The notes: generated by a model from the letters alone, not told the origin. 64,000 nt of DNA from an uncultured Clostridia bacterium (GCA_934476075.1 CAKSNH010000004.1:1-64000); one strand, 5' to 3'. Shown: positions 8,648 to 18,409, counted from the first letter of the stretch. A program made the numbers and translations.

Positions 8648-9340
8648 TTATTTTAACAAAATATCAAGTTCATTTTTCAGCACATTATACCAAACTGTAC
8701 CCATTTTAGCATATCCCTGTGCATGAGGGTGTATGCCGTCAGCCAAATCGTCAAATGTAAGTACACTGTTCATGTCAACCAATTCGACATTTGCTCCGCT
8801 TTCGATTTTCTTATTTGCCACGCTCTCGACTTTTTTGTTGTAATCGTCAACCAAAGCATACAATTCCGCTTGATTTTTGCCTGTCAGATTGTACTTTGAT
8901 TTTTCGTTTATGTACGGTATTTTAACCATGTATAATTTGCCGTATTCGGGCAGTACGCTGATAATCTTGTCAACCAATTTTTCCAGACGTTTTCCCGCAT
9001 TATCCAAATCGTACAAAGCCATTATATCATTTGTGCCAATCTGTAAAAGCACAATATCGGGTTTTGCCTCCGCAAGCCATTTATCGGCATATGTGGCGAT
9101 ACCCTCTCTGCCGTTGCCCTCACAGTCGTCCTCCGGCGATATTCTTTCAATCGCCCAGCCGGAATGTCCCTCATTATGATTATCATATCCCGTACCTGTC
9201 CGCTCCGAGCCCACAAACTGAACTTTGTCACTGTAACCGTTCTTCTCCAACAAATCACACAATTCGTTTCTGTATGCACCGGCAACCGAAAAACCGTTTG
9301 TTATTGAGTCGCCGAACGGCATTATTCTTACTTTATTCAT
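8648..9340 (-). CDS. SGNH/GDSL-family hydrolase (probable carbohydrate esterase)
   Basis: 230 aa with no signal peptide. Block I GDSITNG (about residue 10) holds the nucleophilic serine, block III GTND is present, and block V DGIHP supplies Asp and His. The size matches cytoplasmic GDSL esterases that deacetylate oligosaccharides such as acetylated rhamnogalacturonan or xylan fragments. A GGAGAGAG site precedes the ATG. It is upstream of and on the same strand as the lacI-type gene. Pectin deacetylation fits the neighbourhood but is inference. Confidence 0.88.
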   Translation of the reverse strand: MNKVRIMPFGDSITNGFSVAGAYRNELCDLLEKNGYSDKVQFVGSERTGTGYDNHNEGHSGWAIERISPEDDCEGNGREGIATYADKWLAEAKPDIVLLQIGTNDIMALYDLDNAGKRLEKLVDKIISVLPEYGKLYMVKIPYINEKSKYNLTGKNQAELYALVDDYNKKVESVANKKIESGANVELVDMNSVLTFDDLADGIHPHAQGYAKMGTVWYNVLKNELDILLK

Positions 9341-9414
9341 TCTCTCTCCGCCTTTTATGTTTAATATAATAATTTTATCGCAACTTAACAGCTATGTCAA
9401 ATGGTATATGCAAT

Positions 9415-9516
9415 AAAAAAGCTTTTGATAAAAACACCGCCTGCGGGCGTAGGACTAAGGTAGCATTTTTGATTTTTTGTCATTGCGTTTTACGCAATTT
9501 CCTGCAAATTAAAACA
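9415..9516. repeat. Dispersed ~100 bp hairpin repeat, copy 2
   Basis: A full-length copy starting AAAAAAGCTT, with the CGCCTGCGGGCG hairpin, the TAGCATTTTTGATTTT core and the TTGCGTTTTACGCAA hairpin, ending in GCAAATTAAA. It is closest to the copy in the prophage at 49815. It lies in the spacer before the serpin promoter. Confidence 0.9.
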
Positions 9517-9535
9517 GCACACCGATGAAAAATGC

Positions 9536-9564
9536 TTGAAAATTCATATATCGTTTGTTATAAT
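9536..9564 (+). promoter_or_regulatory. Sigma-A promoter of the SLH-serpin gene
   Basis: TTGAAA (9536-9541), a 17-base spacer and TATAAT (9559-9564), 28 bases before the start codon. Confidence 0.7.
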
Positions 9565-9591
9565 AAATACAAATAATATGGGGGGATATTT

Positions 9592-11304
9592 ATGAAAAAA
9601 ATTTTATCGATTATTCTGTTGACTGCAATGCTTTCAGCAACCACATTACCTGTTTTTGCGGATAGTGGTACTGTGAGCGCTTCGGATAATTCCGAGCAAT
9701 CCGCACCATACAGCGATTGGGCGACTGACAGTGTGGAAAAGGCAATAAGTCTGAATATTATCGATTATGATATAAATCGTAATTATTATGAAAATATCAC
9801 TCGTGAGGCTTTTTGCGAGCTTATCTATAACTATTGCAAAAATGTTGCAAATGTCATTTCTTCTGATGAAGATAATGTAAAAATGCCGTTTACAGATACT
9901 GCAAATACTCATTGTGCCGTATTAAATGCAATGGGAATTATAAACGGCAAATCCGAAACGGAATTTGCTCCGAATGATTTTCTTACCCGTGAAGAAGCCG
10001 CCGCTATCCTTTGCAGATTAATAAACAAGGTATACTCCGACTGGGCTGTTACCGAGTTATACTACATATTCGATGATGAAGAACAAATTTCGGATTGGGC
10101 AATGTCGCCGGTTCAAACCCTTTGCAATTTAGGAATTATGACAGGTGTTGAGAATAATAAATTCGCACCAAAAGATTTATACACAACAGAACAGGCTATC
10201 ACAACAATTATAAGAATATATAAACATTCCAATAAAAGTCATACAACTTTCACTGACAAGCTGAATAAACAAATGCCGGCAGATAAAAATTATATGTTTT
10301 CACCATTATCGATTAAAACGGCTTTATTAATGGCTGCAAACGGTGCGTCGGGAGAAACTTTGCAGGAAATATTAGATGCAGCCGATGTTGATAACCTTGA
10401 TGAGTACAATGCCAATATCAAAAATATGATAGACCTATACTCGAATGACGACACTCTGATTTTTAATATTGCAAATTCGATATGGCTAAACAGCGACCAG
10501 ACTTCACAAAAATTTTCAGATGAATTTACAAAAACATTATCTGACAATTTCTACGCAGTATCCGACACTGTAAACAATTCTAATGCTGTCAACAAGATTA
10601 ACAGCTGGGTAAATGACAATACCAACGGTAAAATTCCTACCATACTTAATGACGATTGCAATAACTTTTTGGTTATGCTTGTAAATGCAGTATATTTTAA
10701 AGGCAGATGGCTATATAGATTTAACAAATCTGCCACAAAACCCGATACATTTACCTCACAGGACGGAAAAACAAAAGATATTGATTTTATGAACAGGACA
10801 GCGTTTATGTTATCTGCAAATATTGATAATGCAGCTATTGTAAAATTGCCATACTATTCTGAATATAATAAAAAGCACATAAGTATGTATCTTATAACCT
10901 CCGACAAAGATTACAATGCCGAAGAATTGTTGAAAAATGCAACATTTTCTTCAAAATATATTGCACTTTCCGTTCCTAAATTCAAAATTGAATATAACAC
11001 TTCTTTGTTTTATCCGTTAAAGGCTATCGGCATAAATAAAGCATTTGATATTGATGCTGAATTTAACAAAATGTTAGACCAAGGTACTACATCAATCGGC
11101 AATGTGCTGCACAAAACTTATATAGATGTTGACGAAAACGGTACAGAAGCCGCAGCAGTTACTGCTTTCAGTGCCGGCAACGGTATGATGACTTCTAAAC
11201 CTGAACCGACAGTTATAAAGTTTAATAAACCGTTCACATTCGTGATTAAAGATGATGCAAGTGATGAAATATTATTCATAGGCAAATATGCTTTTGCACA
11301 ATAA
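9592..11304 (+). CDS. Cell-surface serpin with three SLH domains
   Basis: 570 aa. Residues 1-23 are a signal peptide ending VFA. Three S-layer-homology repeats follow (about 39-85, 98-145 and 156-210, each ending in a GIIxG/GIMTG-type motif). From about residue 215 to the end is a complete serpin fold: YMFSPLSIKTALLMAANGA, NAVYFKGRW, LPYYS, and the reactive-centre hinge DENGTEAAAVTAF followed by FNKPFTFVI. The small-residue hinge indicates an inhibitory serpin that traps a protease by loop insertion. The loop between hinge and FNKPF is about five residues longer than in human antitrypsin, so P1 cannot be fixed; GNGMM is the likely scissile area. The SLH domains should hold it on the cell wall, perhaps to block host or competitor proteases. 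It has its own promoter and terminator. Confidence 0.93.
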   Translation: MKKILSIILLTAMLSATTLPVFADSGTVSASDNSEQSAPYSDWATDSVEKAISLNIIDYDINRNYYENITREAFCELIYNYCKNVANVISSDEDNVKMPFTDTANTHCAVLNAMGIINGKSETEFAPNDFLTREEAAAILCRLINKVYSDWAVTELYYIFDDEEQISDWAMSPVQTLCNLGIMTGVENNKFAPKDLYTTEQAITTIIRIYKHSNKSHTTFTDKLNKQMPADKNYMFSPLSIKTALLMAANGASGETLQEILDAADVDNLDEYNANIKNMIDLYSNDDTLIFNIANSIWLNSDQTSQKFSDEFTKTLSDNFYAVSDTVNNSNAVNKINSWVNDNTNGKIPTILNDDCNNFLVMLVNAVYFKGRWLYRFNKSATKPDTFTSQDGKTKDIDFMNRTAFMLSANIDNAAIVKLPYYSEYNKKHISMYLITSDKDYNAEELLKNATFSSKYIALSVPKFKIEYNTSLFYPLKAIGINKAFDIDAEFNKMLDQGTTSIGNVLHKTYIDVDENGTEAAAVTAFSAGNGMMTSKPEPTVIKFNKPFTFVIKDDASDEILFIGKYAFAQ

Positions 11305-11314
11305 TTGCCGAACA

Positions 11315-11356
11315 CAAAAAACTCTGTACGTCCAATGGATGTACAGAGTTTTTTTA
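11315..11356. terminator. Bidirectional terminator between the serpin gene and trkH
   Basis: AAAAAACTCTGTAC pairs with GTACAGAGTTTTTTT. The T-runs on both sides serve the convergent serpin and trkH genes. Confidence 0.88.
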
Positions 11357-12853
11357 TTACAATTTCCTAATATGTTTAATAATCTTTGACGGTGAAAAAA
11401 TGCTCCGCCAAAATTCAGGTGTAAGCAATACAAGCATCGGATATATCTCCAATCTTCCCGCAAGCATATCAAATATCATAGTCCACTTTGATAAATACGA
11501 AAACGGAGCAAAGCTCTCGGTAGGACCTGCCATTCCCAAACCCGGACCGATATTATTTATCGTTGCCGCCACCGCCGTAAATGTCGTTGTGAAATCATAA
11601 TTATCTATCGCAATAATCATCACCGATATAACAAATATGAAAATATACGCTATAATAAATGTATTTGTCGAACGTATTGTATCGAGTGCAACAGGCTTTT
11701 TCTCGCTTTTTATATTCACTACACGGCTCGGATGAAAGAACAGTGTAAGTTCTTTTTTTACGGTTTTAAAAAGCATGGTAACTCTCGAAACCTTGATACC
11801 GCCGCCCGTACTTCCCGCACAAGCACCCACAAACATAATCGCAATAATTACAATATTCGTAAGCATAGGCCATTTCGGATAATCATAGTCTATTGTCGAA
11901 AATCCCGTTGTGGTAATGATTGATGAAACCTGAAAAAATGCGTGCCGCAGCTTATCCCAAAACGGCATATCCATAAGTGCACCGCTGTGCCAGAATGAAA
12001 GCATAATAAGCGTTGTCGCACTTATTATAACCAAAATGTAGTTACGCACTTCTTCAAATCCCAACGCTTGTCTGAACCGACGCATCAGCAAAAGAAAATA
12101 AAAGCTGAAATTCACACCGAAAAGCATCATAAATATTCCGACAACCCATTGTATATACGGGCTGTAACTTGCCATACTGTCGTTAAGTATCGCAAATCCT
12201 CCCGTACCTGCCGTACCTGCCGATATATTTATCGCATCAAACACTGACATTCCGCCAAAAATCAGAAATATAAACTCTGTAATTGTCAGCGTTGTATAGA
12301 TAGCATAAAGCACAAATGCCGTATGTCTGACTTTTGGCAAAAGTTTGTCCACCGACGGTCCGGGACTTTCCGCTTTCATTATATTCATATGCGAACCGCC
12401 CGTCATAGGCAAAAGTGCAAGCAAAAACACAAGCACGCCCATACCGCCTATCCAATGCGTAAAACTTCGCCAGAACAACGATGCGTGCGACAGGCTTTCC
12501 ACATCATTGAGTATACTCGCACCCGTTGTGGTAAATCCCGAAACCGCCTCAAACATCGCATCTGTAAAGGACGGGATTTCTCCTGTCAACACAAAAGGCA
12601 TACCGCCGAAAAGTGTCATCAATATCCATGAAAGTGCGGTTACCGCAAAGCCTTCCCGTGCATAAAACGTCATATTCTTAGGTTTTCGGCTCACAATAAT
12701 TATACCGATAACCAAAGATATAACCGCCATTATAAGAAAAGCCGCTCCTGTTTTTTCTCTGTATACAAGTGCCGTAAAAAATGGCAGCAGCATAAACGCA
12801 CCAACTATATTAAGCACCCACCCCAATATATATATAACTGCTCTGAAATTCAA
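11357..12853 (-). CDS. trkH: TrkH-family potassium transporter, membrane subunit
   Basis: 498 aa with four membrane-pore-membrane repeats. The first selectivity-filter region reads VSGFTTTGASI, and later filters include STTGFS-like and GPGLG motifs. It conducts K+ and needs a cytoplasmic RCK-domain partner, which is the trkA gene 20 bases upstream on the same strand. Length and architecture match TrkH/TrkG rather than the shorter KtrB. It ends at the shared terminator with the serpin gene. Confidence 0.93.
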   Translation of the reverse strand: MNFRAVIYILGWVLNIVGAFMLLPFFTALVYREKTGAAFLIMAVISLVIGIIIVSRKPKNMTFYAREGFAVTALSWILMTLFGGMPFVLTGEIPSFTDAMFEAVSGFTTTGASILNDVESLSHASLFWRSFTHWIGGMGVLVFLLALLPMTGGSHMNIMKAESPGPSVDKLLPKVRHTAFVLYAIYTTLTITEFIFLIFGGMSVFDAINISAGTAGTGGFAILNDSMASYSPYIQWVVGIFMMLFGVNFSFYFLLLMRRFRQALGFEEVRNYILVIISATTLIMLSFWHSGALMDMPFWDKLRHAFFQVSSIITTTGFSTIDYDYPKWPMLTNIVIIAIMFVGACAGSTGGGIKVSRVTMLFKTVKKELTLFFHPSRVVNIKSEKKPVALDTIRSTNTFIIAYIFIFVISVMIIAIDNYDFTTTFTAVAATINNIGPGLGMAGPTESFAPFSYLSKWTMIFDMLAGRLEIYPMLVLLTPEFWRSIFSPSKIIKHIRKL

Positions 12854-12873
12854 AGCTACTCCTCCGTTCCGAT

Positions 12874-14283
12874 TTATCGCTTAAATATATCCGAAAAACT
12901 GTTAATTCCCGTATGCGTTGTCACAAACACAACGCTGTCACCCGGCATGAAACAATCATCACCGCCCGGAATAAATGATTTTCCGTCACGCCGTATCGAT
13001 GCAATCAGCAGATTATCTTTAAGATTTAATTCTCTAAGCGGAACATTGGTATATTTTGCCTCCATTTTTATTTTATATTCAATAGCAACCGCTCTGTCAT
13101 CAAAAATATGATACATAGTTTCAAGATTGCTGTCAATAGAATTCTTTTTCGCACGCACATATGTGCGGATAATTTCAGCTGTAATCTGCCGAGGATACAC
13201 AATAGAACCGATGTTAAGGCTATTGATAACATTTGAGAAATTTATATGATTTACCTTTGTAACCGCTTTAATATTGTGTGATGTTTTCATTGCATAAAGC
13301 GAAAGCAATACATTCTCCTCGTCAAGCCCCGTAAGCGGTATAACTGCGTCCATATTTTCAAAACTTTCCTGTGACAATAAATCCTCGTCAGTTCCGTCGC
13401 CGTTTACAATCATGACATCATCGGGCAGCAGCTCATTTAAATCATTACAGCGTTTCGGGTCTATCTCAATAATCTTTACATAAACCCCCGACTGACACAG
13501 GAAATTTGCAAGATAAAACGACGTACGTCCGCCGCCTATTATCATTACCGAATTAATGCCTCGTCCGCCCAGACCGATTTTATCAAAAAACGCATACGCA
13601 TTCTTCGGTGTCGCTATGAACGATACAATATCCCCGTCCGCCAGTTCATAACTTCCGTTTGGAATTGTAATCTCGCCGTTTCGCTCGACCGCACAGATAA
13701 GCACATTGTCAAAAACTGAATTTTTCGGGAAATCCATAAGTTTCTTTCCTATCAGATTGCAGTTTCCCGATAGTTTAAACTTAATCATCTCCACCGCACC
13801 CTTTGCGAATGCGTTCACCGACATAGCATAATTGAAATGCAGAATACGGTTGATTTCCTTTGCCGCTTCAAGCTCGGGATTTATAATCAGCGATATTCCC
13901 AACTTATCACGCAGATATGAAAGTTCATTCGCATAGTCGGGCGTTCTCACACGGGCTATTGACGAACAGTTTCCGACCTTTTTCGCCAATGTACAGCAAA
14001 GCAGATTTAACTCGTCCGAATCGGTAACAGCAATCATAATATCCGCATTTTCAATTCCCGCCTCGATAAGCGTACTGTAACTTGAACCGTTTCCGACAAT
14101 ACCCATAATATCGTATGTGGTGGAAAGTCTGTTCACCAATGTTTGGTTTTTATCTATAATAACAATATTGTTTCCCTCTTGGGTAAGCATATCCGCAAGA
14201 GTGATACCAACCTTTCCCGCACCTACTATTATAATATTCAATCCTTTTTTTTTCGGAACAAACAACTTTTCCAAAATAGACAT
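12874..14283 (-). CDS. trkA: TrkA potassium-uptake regulatory subunit
   Basis: 469 aa from the ATG at 14283. A TTG three codons upstream sits too close to the AGGAGG site, whereas the ATG is 10 bases away. It has two tandem RCK_N/RCK_C units: GAGKVG near residue 20 is the first dinucleotide-binding loop, and IGGGRTS near 250 the second, degenerate one. Each is followed by a TrkA-C domain, the last near 385-465. NAD(H)/ATP-type binding gates the TrkH pore. First gene of the trkA-trkH operon. Confidence 0.93.
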   Translation of the reverse strand: MSILEKLFVPKKKGLNIIIVGAGKVGITLADMLTQEGNNIVIIDKNQTLVNRLSTTYDIMGIVGNGSSYSTLIEAGIENADIMIAVTDSDELNLLCCTLAKKVGNCSSIARVRTPDYANELSYLRDKLGISLIINPELEAAKEINRILHFNYAMSVNAFAKGAVEMIKFKLSGNCNLIGKKLMDFPKNSVFDNVLICAVERNGEITIPNGSYELADGDIVSFIATPKNAYAFFDKIGLGGRGINSVMIIGGGRTSFYLANFLCQSGVYVKIIEIDPKRCNDLNELLPDDVMIVNGDGTDEDLLSQESFENMDAVIPLTGLDEENVLLSLYAMKTSHNIKAVTKVNHINFSNVINSLNIGSIVYPRQITAEIIRTYVRAKKNSIDSNLETMYHIFDDRAVAIEYKIKMEAKYTNVPLRELNLKDNLLIASIRRDGKSFIPGGDDCFMPGDSVVFVTTHTGINSFSDIFKR

Positions 14284-14492
14284 AATCCCCAATCCTCCTA
14301 AAACATATATATTCTACCACACAGTATAGTAAATTTCAATATATGTTTTTACTAATTAAATGCGTTTTTATATTCATTATGTATTACAATATTTCTTAAA
14401 ATTTTTACCGTTTTGCTCGAAATTCTAAAAAATACTTTCTAGGATTAATATAACATATCAAAAATTTTTTATCACATAAATGTAAAAAAGTA

Positions 14493-14521
14493 TTGACAAA
14501 ATATTATTCATGTGGTATTAT
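14493..14521 (+). promoter_or_regulatory. Promoter of tRNA-Gly
   Basis: Consensus TTGACA (14493-14498), exactly 17 bases, then TATTAT (14516-14521). The tRNA starts 13 bases further on. Confidence 0.85.
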
Positions 14522-14534
14522 ATATCTTGTCAGT

Positions 14535-14609
14535 GTGGGAGTGGCTCAGTGGTAGAGCGTCACCTTGCCAAGGTGAACGTCGCGAGTTCGAATCTCGTCT
14601 TCCGCTCCA
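14535..14609 (+). tRNA. tRNA-Gly (GCC)
   Basis: A full cloverleaf: acceptor GTGGGAG pairs with CTTCCGC, a D-arm with GGCTCAGTGGTAGAGC, an anticodon loop with GCC, and a T-arm GCGAG-TTCGAAT-CTCGT. An encoded CCA is at 14607-14609. It is a single tRNA with its own promoter and terminator. Confidence 0.97.
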
Positions 14610-14611
14610 TC

Positions 14612-14645
14612 AAACACAGTTTCTTTGAAACTGTGTTTTTTTATT
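14612..14645 (+). terminator. Terminator of tRNA-Gly
   Basis: The stem AAACACAGTTTC / GAAACTGTGTTT is followed by a T-run, three bases after the tRNA CCA end. Confidence 0.9.
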
Positions 14646-14650
14646 TGTAA

Positions 14651-14694
14651 GAAATCAAAAATGCCGCCTTATTTCTATATTTCTATGTCCGCAG
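14651..14694 (-). repeat. Partial copy 4 of the dispersed hairpin repeat
   Basis: Read on the minus strand, this stretch contains AATAAGG followed by GGCATTTTTGATTT, matching the core of the copies at 9415 and 49815, with CTGCGG where the first hairpin would be. The rest has diverged, so it is a likely remnant. Confidence 0.5.
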
Positions 14695-14730
14695 AAGAAC
14701 TATCAGAATATTTTTCATTATGAAAATACT

Positions 14731-14768
14731 AAAAAACAGGTTATCGGATATACTCGATAACCTGTTTT
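14731..14768 (-). terminator. Terminator after the alpha/beta hydrolase gene
   Basis: On the minus strand AAAACAGGTTATC pairs with GATAACCTGTTTT and is followed by T residues. It lies about 10 bases after the hydrolase stop codon. Confidence 0.85.
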
Positions 14769-14776
14769 CGCTGATA

Positions 14777-15556
14777 TTATAAATTTGTAAATCCCAAAAG
14801 TCTAAGCCATCTGTAACAGCTTCTGTTCCAGTGTGCAACATGAGATATATCAGGAGATAATCCCAGTCCGTGCGGTCCGATAGGATATATGTGCATTTCA
14901 AAAGGAACTTGTACCTTGCTCAATGCCGCCGCATACATCAGTGAATTTTCAACAGGCACTGCCGCATCGCTTGACGTGTGCCACAAAAACGCAGGCGGTG
15001 TATCCTTTGTAACCTGTTTGTGCAGCGACATAAAATCCTTCATTTCCTGTGACGGATTTGAACCAATTAAATTAGTTCTTGAACCGTCATGTCTGTACTC
15101 ACCCATATCAATTACAGGATAGCACAAAATAGTCGCATTCGGCTTACAGTCTTCTTCATCAATTATATCTGTCGGTTCATAAATATCTTTATCATAGTGT
15201 ACCGATAACGATGCCGCCAAATGTCCGCCCGCCGAAAATCCCATAACTGCAATTCTGTTTCGGTCAATTCCGTATTTTTCCGCATTGTAACGCACATATT
15301 TCATAGCACGCATAGCGTCCGCAAGTTCTGCCGGATGGCGGTTCGGCGAAACTCTGTAATCCAGCACAAACGCTGTTATACCTATCGAATTGAACCACTC
15401 GGCAATAGCTTTTCCCTCATGCGGTGCTTTAAATTCATACGCTCCGCCGGGACACACTATAACCGCACTTTTAGAGTTTTCCGCAATGTATGGAACAAGC
15501 TCCGGAACAAAATCATCTGCCAATCCGAACGGGATTTTATGTTCCCACAATTTCAT
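14777..15556 (-). CDS. Alpha/beta-hydrolase esterase (BD-FAE-like)
   Basis: 259 aa, cytoplasmic, with the alpha/beta-hydrolase fold. The oxyanion motif CPGGAY is near residue 38, the nucleophile elbow GFSAGGH near 112, the acid residue probably in SSDAAVP, and the catalytic His in GPHGLGL. This matches the acetyl-esterase / BD-FAE group, which removes acetyl or feruloyl groups from plant oligosaccharides. It stands just after the gld-like operon on the same strand. The substrate is inferred from the pectinolytic context. Confidence 0.88.
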   Translation of the reverse strand: MKLWEHKIPFGLADDFVPELVPYIAENSKSAVIVCPGGAYEFKAPHEGKAIAEWFNSIGITAFVLDYRVSPNRHPAELADAMRAMKYVRYNAEKYGIDRNRIAVMGFSAGGHLAASLSVHYDKDIYEPTDIIDEEDCKPNATILCYPVIDMGEYRHDGSRTNLIGSNPSQEMKDFMSLHKQVTKDTPPAFLWHTSSDAAVPVENSLMYAAALSKVQVPFEMHIYPIGPHGLGLSPDISHVAHWNRSCYRWLRLLGFTNL

Positions 15557-15567
15557 AATAATTCCCC

Positions 15568-16986
15568 CTATTTAGTTTCAGCTGTCGGGTTCTGCTCATA
15601 TTCTTTTATCTTTTTAAGCATATCCTCAACAGAAGATTTTTTAATTGTAAATTGTACTTTGCCGTCTCTGCGTACCGCATAGCTCAGCTCATTAATCGGT
15701 ATATATTCAACCAAAACATCTGCATTTTCGTTATATCCCGTATATTTTACCGTAACTTCGGGACTGCCCAATGTCTCATTTTTATATACACCGTCAACAT
15801 ACAATGAAATTATATTCTGATAAGCATTCTTTGATGCCTTATCCCCCGCATCAGCACCGTTTACCTTAAACGCAAATTTCTGGTCATCAACGTGGTCAAT
15901 ATCCATTGTCATGGTATGGTCGGCAGTGATTACTTCAAGCTTTGATACCTTTGCTATTTCGTTCATACCCTGTAATTTGCTTACCGCCAAAAATTCGTCC
16001 GTATACGCAAATTCCAATGCACTTTCACTTACCGCAAATACCGTATTCAAATCGTTCAGCTTCACATATGTGACATGATTTTCCGTATTGCCCAAAATCA
16101 ATTTTTGTTCTTCCGTACTGTCAATCGTAACATTGTCATCTTTGTATGTCGCCGTTACCAATGTCACAACCGCACTCGGATTGTCAAATCCGTAATTTCC
16201 GTCTTTTTGAGCCGGTGTATCTATTGTCAGTTCCGAGATAGGCGTTAAAATCTTATCGTCAACGTACTGGTCAATAGCCGCCAAAGTATCTGCATACGGC
16301 TCTGTTATCGTCCACACATTATATGAGGTATCATCTATATTTTCTTTCATTTTTAAATGGAGCGTCGGTTTATTCCTGCGTTCAAACTTCATCTCCACAA
16401 GCTTTGATGTGTCGATTTTAAAACGGTTGAAGCTCTGATAATAGCTAAGCGGCTGATTTAATGTATCAACCTTATACGAATAGATGCTGTAAATCGTATC
16501 CGCACCGTTTACCATAAAGAAATACTCGCCTGTTGTAGGGCTTGCATTTCCTATAAGCAGTTTATCTGTCTGACCGCTTTTTAATGTCACATTAATTGTA
16601 ATGCTCGGATTGTCCAATCCGTACTCCGACAAATCCGCCGGCAGCTTTGCAATCTCATTATTCGACATCATAGTAAGTACGGTTGTAAGCAAATTATCCA
16701 GCTTACTCGAATCAATGTTTTCCTGTTCCACATCATTCAATGTCCAGCTGTCCTCACCCGTATTTTTTGCGGTAAGCGTATTTTCGGCTGTTTTAACTTC
16801 AATCTTGCTTACATCTTTTCGGTCTGCTTTATATGCAGTGTAGCTCGGGGTCTGTGTCGCTTGCGGAGTATCGCTTTCTTTATCTGACGGATTCATTTTC
16901 GTCACCGCTATCAACAGTCCTATCAAAACCGCCACAACAACAGCCAATATAATAATATTACGCCATAACGGCATCTTGCTTTTCAT
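15568..16986 (-). CDS. DUF4340 membrane-anchored protein
   Basis: 472 aa from the ATG at 16986. A TTG start eight codons upstream lies ahead of the AAGGAGG site and is rejected. One N-terminal membrane anchor (about residues 10-28) is followed by a large extracytoplasmic part with repeated DUF4340 patterns (YGLDNPS, LLIGNASPT, YGFDNPS, LILGNTE). DUF4340 proteins are regularly encoded with GldG-type ABC auxiliary proteins, as here: its ATG overlaps the stop of the GldG-like gene by one base (TAATG). Probably an extracellular component of that transporter; the substrate is unknown. Confidence 0.88.
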   Translation of the reverse strand: MKSKMPLWRNIIILAVVVAVLIGLLIAVTKMNPSDKESDTPQATQTPSYTAYKADRKDVSKIEVKTAENTLTAKNTGEDSWTLNDVEQENIDSSKLDNLLTTVLTMMSNNEIAKLPADLSEYGLDNPSITINVTLKSGQTDKLLIGNASPTTGEYFFMVNGADTIYSIYSYKVDTLNQPLSYYQSFNRFKIDTSKLVEMKFERRNKPTLHLKMKENIDDTSYNVWTITEPYADTLAAIDQYVDDKILTPISELTIDTPAQKDGNYGFDNPSAVVTLVTATYKDDNVTIDSTEEQKLILGNTENHVTYVKLNDLNTVFAVSESALEFAYTDEFLAVSKLQGMNEIAKVSKLEVITADHTMTMDIDHVDDQKFAFKVNGADAGDKASKNAYQNIISLYVDGVYKNETLGSPEVTVKYTGYNENADVLVEYIPINELSYAVRRDGKVQFTIKKSSVEDMLKKIKEYEQNPTAETK

Positions 16987-18398
16987 TACAGATGTCTCCT
17001 CCTTACCCAAATAACAATACCTGTGATAAGGATTGCCAACGGTACAATTATAACAAATACCAGGAATATTACTATCGAATCCATACCCGGAACTACTATT
17101 CTGTCCGAAATCAATGACCTTGATTCTATCGAATAATCGTCTTTTGAGCCTTGAAGGAAGTTCAATATATTACCATACAAATCATAGTTTGCGAAATTAT
17201 ACTGTGTTGCAATGTTCATATCCAAGTCAAGCAGCATAGGCGTACCCGATACAAATATCATTGCGTCATTTTCAGGCGAGTCGCCCTGCTTTGTGGCAAC
17301 TGCCGCAATAGGGTAACTGTTTGTTGTGTCGCCGTCTGTTTTATCCAATGATTCCGATGTTGCCGGCTTTGAATAAGTTTCCTCCGACGATTTTAAAATT
17401 GTACGCACTTCTATACCGTTATTGCTGTCAAACAAAGGCTTAACAATCTTCGCATACGGCATATATGTCACCATACGTTTGCTGCTGATTAAATCATTTG
17501 TAATATCGTCCTCGTTAAAGTCGGACAAAACAAGCGGTGTCTGACCGATAACAACAATATTGCTTCTGCTTGATTCTACCGCATAATCGTTTGTAACCTC
17601 TATTCCCCAACCCTTGATATACTCATACAAGTTAGGCAAATCGACAGGATACGAATCAAATATAAACTGTGCTTTTCCCGCATTTTTAAAGAAAGTATCA
17701 AGCTTTGCAAGTTCCGCCATTGTAAAGTCCGAATTAGGTGCGGCAACAACAAGCATTTTTACGTCATTCGGAATATCTTCTGTTGCCAGATTTATATCCG
17801 ATACGGTGTAATTTTCACTTTCCAATTTAGCTTTTGCACCGACTAAATCGTCCTCGCCGTGACCTTTTATAAAGCAAGCCTTATAATCCTCCTTGCTCGA
17901 TACATACTTCAAGCCGGCGGTGATTTTCTGTTCCACCTTAATGCTTGTCGCCTGCTGGCTCTGCGAATCAATATTGTACAATTCGCTGTATTCGTATACC
18001 TTAAATCTGTCACCGGCATCAATAATTACAGAGTACTGCGAAAGCGTCTGCGAGCCTGTAACATATTTTTGACCGAAAGTAGGATTTTCGGTAGGATTAA
18101 TATTTTTAATTTTTATATTCTTATTTGCAACTGCATATTTGTCCAAAATTGTACGCACGTTTTCGTCCTGGTCCGCTTCGCTTGCAAGAATATAAATTGT
18201 AGTCGGTGTATCGTAGGTTTTCAAATAATCATATGTTTTATCCGAAATTTCATATATCTGTTTTGACGTAAGGTCTATCTTAACAGGGAATTTCCCGACA
18301 AATACAGTTACCAATACGTTCAATAATACAATAACCGCCAAAACGCCGACAACAACAACCCATGAGTTAAGAGCATATTTCCATTTTCTTGATTTCAT
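16986..18398 (-). CDS. GldG-like ABC transporter auxiliary protein
   Basis: 470 aa with a membrane helix at each end (about residues 14-34 and 440-462) and a large outward-facing GldG / ABC_transp_aux domain between them (IYEISDKTYDYL, FIKGHGEDD). In Bacteroidetes GldG works with GldA and GldF; in Firmicutes such clusters are common but their cargo is not known. It lies between the permease gene (11 bases upstream) and the DUF4340 gene. Confidence 0.88.
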   Translation of the reverse strand: MKSRKWKYALNSWVVVVGVLAVIVLLNVLVTVFVGKFPVKIDLTSKQIYEISDKTYDYLKTYDTPTTIYILASEADQDENVRTILDKYAVANKNIKIKNINPTENPTFGQKYVTGSQTLSQYSVIIDAGDRFKVYEYSELYNIDSQSQQATSIKVEQKITAGLKYVSSKEDYKACFIKGHGEDDLVGAKAKLESENYTVSDINLATEDIPNDVKMLVVAAPNSDFTMAELAKLDTFFKNAGKAQFIFDSYPVDLPNLYEYIKGWGIEVTNDYAVESSRSNIVVIGQTPLVLSDFNEDDITNDLISSKRMVTYMPYAKIVKPLFDSNNGIEVRTILKSSEETYSKPATSESLDKTDGDTTNSYPIAAVATKQGDSPENDAMIFVSGTPMLLDLDMNIATQYNFANYDLYGNILNFLQGSKDDYSIESRSLISDRIVVPGMDSIVIFLVFVIIVPLAILITGIVIWVRRRHL

Positions 18399-18409
18399 AC
18401 TTTTTCCTC

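Noticed and set aside
14284..14530. c-di-AMP riboswitch before trkA
   Set aside because: The region is almost pure AT with no conserved stems, and it must also hold the tRNA-Gly promoter on the other strand.
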